From Paenibacillus aestuarii (GTDB taxonomy: Bacteria > Bacillota > Bacilli > Paenibacillales > NBRC-103111), in the NCBI RefSeq assembly GCF_027789125.1, contig NZ_JAQFVF010000022.1:186001-250000 (forward strand): DNA of 64,000 bases. Direction: 5' to 3'. Made by a program: the position numbers and the translations under genes. Each line of letters begins with the position of its first letter. The stretch's first letter is position 1. Under the pieces are notes generated by a model, which was given only the letters and a program-made list of their open reading frames with translations, had not been told where the DNA came from and did not search any database. Below, one piece after another: positions 61,016-64,000 of this stretch.

Positions 61016-61993
61016 ATGCAATCGAAAACTCGCGCTTTCGATCAGCCGCAGCCTCTCGTAGAACGGATGATCATGAACGTTGAGAAAGTTATTGTTGGAA
61101 AAAGAGACACGATAGAGAAAGCTTTCATAGCCATGTTGAGCGGTGGCCATCTCTTGCTGGAAGACGTGCCAGGCGTAGGTAAAACGATGCTGGTGCGCGC
61201 GCTTGCAAGAACGATAGGCTGCGAGTTTAAGAGAATTCAGTGCACACCGGATTTATTGCCGACAGATGTGACGGGCGTATCGGTTTACAACGCCAAGAGC
61301 GGCGAGTTTGAATTCCGGCCGGGTCCGCTGATGACCCCGATCGTGCTGGCGGACGAATGCAACCGGACATCGCCGAAGACACAGGCAGCCTTCCTGGAGG
61401 CCATGGAAGAGAAGCGGGTTACAGTGGACGGTGTCAGCTATGAGCTGCCGAAGCCGTTCTTGCTGCTGGCGACGCAAAACCCGGTCGACTATGAAGGCAC
61501 ATACCTGCTGCCAGAGGCGCAGATGGATCGCTTCCTGATGAAGCTGACGCTCGGTTATCCGACACCGGAACAGGAAGTGCAGATGCTTGACCGCTTGCAG
61601 GACAGGCAGCCTTTGGAGCATTTAAAGCCGGTCATTGTACAAGATGAGTTCGTTCAGTTGCAAAAAGAAGCGTCGCTTGTACATGTCGACGAAACGTTAA
61701 AAGAATTCATTGTGCGCGTTGCTCTGGCGACAAGGGAGCATCCGGATCTGTACTTGGGCGTAAGCCCCCGGGGATCCTTTGCGCTCCTGCGCGCTGCACA
61801 ATCCGCCGCCTACATCAGAGGCAGAAGCTTTGTCGTGCCAGATGATATCAAACAGCTCTTCGTCCCGGTATGGTCGCATCGCCTTATACTGACATCGGAA
61901 GCGAAGGTGTTGGGGAAATCAGCTGAAGTGCTGTTGAACGGCTTGTTGGCGTCGATTCAAACCCCTGTTCTTCGCTATGCGTCATCGAAATAG
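61016..61993 (+). CDS. MoxR-family AAA+ ATPase
   Basis: A 325-residue chaperone-like ATPase with Walker A LLEDVPGVGKTMLVRALA, Walker B IVLADECNRTSPKTQAAFLEAMEE, sensor LLLATQNPVDYEGTYLLPEAQMDRF and a C-terminal lid. MoxR proteins assist maturation of partner complexes and regularly precede DUF58 and transglutaminase-membrane genes, as here. ATG 61016 is ten bases after AAGGGGG; TTG 61010 is the alternative. Confidence 0.92.
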   Translation: MQSKTRAFDQPQPLVERMIMNVEKVIVGKRDTIEKAFIAMLSGGHLLLEDVPGVGKTMLVRALARTIGCEFKRIQCTPDLLPTDVTGVSVYNAKSGEFEFRPGPLMTPIVLADECNRTSPKTQAAFLEAMEEKRVTVDGVSYELPKPFLLLATQNPVDYEGTYLLPEAQMDRFLMKLTLGYPTPEQEVQMLDRLQDRQPLEHLKPVIVQDEFVQLQKEASLVHVDETLKEFIVRVALATREHPDLYLGVSPRGSFALLRAAQSAAYIRGRSFVVPDDIKQLFVPVWSHRLILTSEAKVLGKSAEVLLNGLLASIQTPVLRYASSK

Positions 61994-62004
61994 GGGGGCA
62001 GGCG

Positions 62005-63219
62005 ATGAAAAGCTGGGGAAAATTGTTGCTATTAGCCGCAGGATGTTTACTAGCCGCAGGTTTGACCTATACGCAGGGGGGATTTGCCTCCTGGTTGCTT
62101 CTGGTTATCTCTTCCATTATTCTCGTGCAAGCGCTGCTTCTGCATGCATTTGCTTTGCAGGGGCTGCAAGTAATCCGCTCGCTGCCGCAAGCAGTGTCCA
62201 TGAGCGGCGAAGTGATGGCGGTATCGCTGCAAATTTCACATCGCTCCATGCTGCCCTTGCCTTGGCTCGTGCTGCGGGAAACCTGGCTGCATGAAGGAAG
62301 CGGTGCGAAGCTGACGTATCGCAAGCTGCTGTTTCCATGGTTCCGCACTTCGTTTACACTGCACTACCAGATCACGGGCCTCATGCGAGGTGTTTACCGT
62401 TTTGCAGAGTGGGAAGCGGTTAGCGGGGATTTATTCGGCTTTGCGGTGCGCAAAGTGCGCGGTCTGGATGAACGGCATTTTGTCGTGTACCCGAAGCCTG
62501 ATGCGCTGAACCGCCCGGTTCTGACGCTGCCTGCCACGAACAGCGACCGTCCGTCTGCAGGCTCGCCTTGGCTGGCGACACCGAACGTTGCCGGCGTCAG
62601 GGAATACGTCAGCGGTGACCCTTACCACCGCATCCATTGGAAATCCACAGCCAAGCTAAGTCGGCTGATGTCCAAAGATCTCGAGCAGGCTACCGCTGCT
62701 AAGCGGATGCTGCTGCTCGATACGACGCCCGCGGTGCACCCAGCTGAAGCGGCCCGGCCGCTGCTGGAGAAGGGCGTCGCCCTGGCGGCCGGCTTCTTCG
62801 CCGCAGCCGCCAGCGGGCAAGAGAGCTGCGGCTTCGCCTGCAGCTCTGCCGTAAGGCGAATCGCGCCGACGATTCGCCCGGACCTGACGCTCGCGTACGA
62901 AGTGCTCGCGAGCGTGGGGGGCAAGGCCCCCCATGCCTTTCCTGACCTCGTCAGGAAAGAGGCGGGGGCCTTGCCCCCGGATGCGTCGATGCTGTGCATT
63001 ACATCGACGCTTGAACCGGGCCTGCTGCGCGCGCTTGGTGAAGCGCGCAGCAGGCGCAAAGGCGTGCACGTGGTCTATGTGCACGCGCGGCCTTCGCTCT
63101 CGGTCGCGGACCGAGAGCTTGCGCAGCAGCTGCAGGCCTTAGGCTGCAGCTTCACGGAAGTGCCGCATCCGCAGGAACGGTGGCCGAAGCAAGGGGGTGT
63201 CGCGGATGCAACCGCTTGA
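62005..63219 (+). CDS. DUF58 domain protein
   Basis: A 404-residue protein. Two N-terminal membrane helices (LLLLAAGCLLAAGLTYTQ, WLLLVISSIILVQALLLH) precede the DUF58 domain with the signature VREYVSGDPYHRIHWKSTAKLSRLMSKDLEQ (about 197-230). A vWA-like C-terminal part follows. It is a partner of MoxR ATPases in a widespread but poorly understood membrane or wall system. The start has AGGGGGGC upstream. The last 135 codons are crowded with inverted repeats, yet the frame is intact. Its end overlaps the next gene by 14 bases. Confidence 0.88.
   Translation: MKSWGKLLLLAAGCLLAAGLTYTQGGFASWLLLVISSIILVQALLLHAFALQGLQVIRSLPQAVSMSGEVMAVSLQISHRSMLPLPWLVLRETWLHEGSGAKLTYRKLLFPWFRTSFTLHYQITGLMRGVYRFAEWEAVSGDLFGFAVRKVRGLDERHFVVYPKPDALNRPVLTLPATNSDRPSAGSPWLATPNVAGVREYVSGDPYHRIHWKSTAKLSRLMSKDLEQATAAKRMLLLDTTPAVHPAEAARPLLEKGVALAAGFFAAAASGQESCGFACSSAVRRIAPTIRPDLTLAYEVLASVGGKAPHAFPDLVRKEAGALPPDASMLCITSTLEPGLLRALGEARSRRKGVHVVYVHARPSLSVADRELAQQLQALGCSFTEVPHPQERWPKQGGVADATA
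62748..63150. repeat. run of inverted repeats inside the DUF58 gene
   Basis: Consecutive short dyads with arms of 7-10 bp. Positions: 62748-62762, 62782-62813, 62822-62847, 62855-62878, 62904-62913, 62916-62932 (GGGGGGC-AAG-GCCCCCC), 62937-62959 (CTTTCCTGAC-CTC-GTCAGGAAAG), 62963-62979, 62983-63010, 63021-63054 (bulged 14-bp arms), 63062-63086, 63096-63118 (GCTCTCGGTC-GCG-GACCGAGAGC) and 63129-63150. They cover most of the interval. Confidence 0.85.
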
Positions 63220-64000
63220 ACCCCGCGGCGCGAAGGCAGTCGCGCCTTATGATTCGGCAGCACCCGTATTTGCGCCGGCCCGGTTTAACACCAGCGACAC
63301 GTTCCCGGCGGTTCGCGTCGGGGATTCGCTGCTGCGCGATGTGCTGATCTCGCTGCTGTTGTTTTTATTGCTGGCGGAGTGGCTTCGCCCCCTGCCGGAT
63401 TTGGCCGACGTGTCGGAAATTTATCAAATTCAGCCGTTTTTGGTGCTGTTCGGGCTTTGTATAGCGATAGATTGTTTCCGTGTCCCTTACGCCTGGAGCT
63501 GGGTCGCCAAAGGCGCCCTGAACCTGCTCTTTATCGGTTTCATGTTCGATCGCGACGGCTTCCTGGACGGCGGCTGGCTGGTCGATTTCGGCGGGAAGCT
63601 TGCCATGGATATCCGGCATTTGACGGAGATGCATTTGGATCTCATTAGTGCGGAGACACGCACGCTGCTCTTTATATTCGGCTGGACATTGCTCATATCC
63701 GTGATTCAGGCATTGATGCTGCAAAGACAGCACAGCCTCCTTTTTGTCGGGGCTACGCTCCTCTATTTGGTCGGGCTGCAGCTCTTTCTTGGAGCGGATA
63801 CTGTACAGGGCATTTTTCGCACGTTGGGCTACGGCTTGCTGCTGCTCGCGCTGCTGAATCTCTCACGGATCCGTCAAACCTATGGCATTGCAACGCTCCG
63901 TGCAAAAGGGGCTTTGATCTGGCTGGCTGTCAGCTTAGCCATTGTCATTGCTTTGGCCTGCGCCGGTTGGTATGCGGCGGATATGGCCAAGCCTCTGGCA
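63206..64000 (+). CDS. TgpA-like transglutaminase membrane protein, 3' end outside window
   Basis: The frame is open from ATG 63206 to the window end (265 codons). AAGGGGGTG precedes the start, which lies inside the end of the DUF58 gene. The visible part begins with a hydrophilic tail (MQPLEPRGAKAVAPYDSAAP), then at least five hydrophobic segments (VLISLLLFLLLAEWL, FLVLFGLCIAIDCF, LLFIFGWTLLISVIQALML, LLFVGATLLYLVGLQLFLG, IWLAVSLAIVIALACAGW). This is the membrane region expected before the transglutaminase core in MoxR-DUF58-TgpA operons. The catalytic domain is not visible, so the name rests on context and topology. Confidence 0.72.
   Translation, partial: MQPLEPRGAKAVAPYDSAAPVFAPARFNTSDTFPAVRVGDSLLRDVLISLLLFLLLAEWLRPLPDLADVSEIYQIQPFLVLFGLCIAIDCFRVPYAWSWVAKGALNLLFIGFMFDRDGFLDGGWLVDFGGKLAMDIRHLTEMHLDLISAETRTLLFIFGWTLLISVIQALMLQRQHSLLFVGATLLYLVGLQLFLGADTVQGIFRTLGYGLLLLALLNLSRIRQTYGIATLRAKGALIWLAVSLAIVIALACAGWYAADMAKPLA

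Overview
The window is an ordinary-looking chromosomal segment of a Gram-positive, endospore-forming Bacillales member. Gene families and style point to Paenibacillus or a close relative. The evidence is strong AGGAGG-type ribosome sites, frequent TTG/GTG starts, a SleB-type spore cortex hydrolase, bacilliredoxin, YneF, a DUF402 (YgaC-type) phosphatase, FabI, UvsE, a PspA/PspC envelope-stress cluster and MsmX-dependent-looking sugar ABC genes. I saw no rRNA, tRNA, CRISPR array, phage module or transposase. About 60 genes are supported; two are cut by the window edges (a PspA-like protein at the left, a TgpA-like transglutaminase membrane protein at the right).

Layout. 1-1.5 kb: pspA-like / pspC / pspA. 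1.7-6.1 kb: polysaccharide deacetylase, an Lgt-like membrane protein, a small unknown gene, bacilliredoxin, nadE, acpS. 6.1-11.3 kb: cytochrome c lipoprotein and membrane protein, mutY, a Crp/Fnr regulator downstream of an HD-GYP gene, sodA and a 67-residue unknown. 11.3-12.2 kb: a gene-free stretch holding an ordered repeat array. 12.2-18.5 kb: GNAT, DUF402 phosphatase, lepB, queG, ogt, a second HD-GYP-like gene, yneF, a TetR regulator and folE. 18.6-23.9 kb: dGTPase-like gene, alpha/beta hydrolase, IclR regulator, CDF metal transporter, sleB. 24-32.8 kb: acnA, an amidase-domain protein, ddl, uvsE, fabI, an inositol-monophosphatase-family gene. 33-43.1 kb: carbohydrate region (AraC regulator, sugar-binding lipoprotein, two permeases, GH31 glycosidase, then glpK and the Entner-Doudoroff pair kdgK-kdgA). 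43.2-51.5 kb: VOC-DinB fusion, helD, a 37-residue unknown and the 1516-residue glutamate synthase large subunit. 52-59.4 kb: hemL (probably the GsaB-type copy), an LCP ligase, a three-gene ABC-2 exporter, bcp, an MFS exporter. 59.5-64 kb: a second polysaccharide deacetylase and a MoxR-DUF58-transglutaminase operon.

How genes may work together. Envelope stress and wall chemistry are well represented (Psp proteins, two deacetylases, Ddl, LCP ligase, LepB, SleB). The AraC-ABC-GH31 operon has no ATPase gene and so probably borrows a shared one. An IclR-family gene and acnA, 5 kb apart, carry nearly identical 19-bp dyads just downstream of recognisable promoters, suggesting one regulator acts on both.

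The window contains no clearly new multi-gene system that I can defend. The most unusual signals are structural: (1) eight copies of a 21-bp motif arranged as two blocks of two inverted plus two direct units with a fixed 51-bp pitch (11475-11915); (2) an uninterrupted ladder of more than a dozen inverted repeats inside the 3' third of the DUF58 gene (62748-63150), with a sparser version in hemL; (3) the shared IclR/acnA dyad; and (4) a 10-bp perfect dyad in the helD leader.
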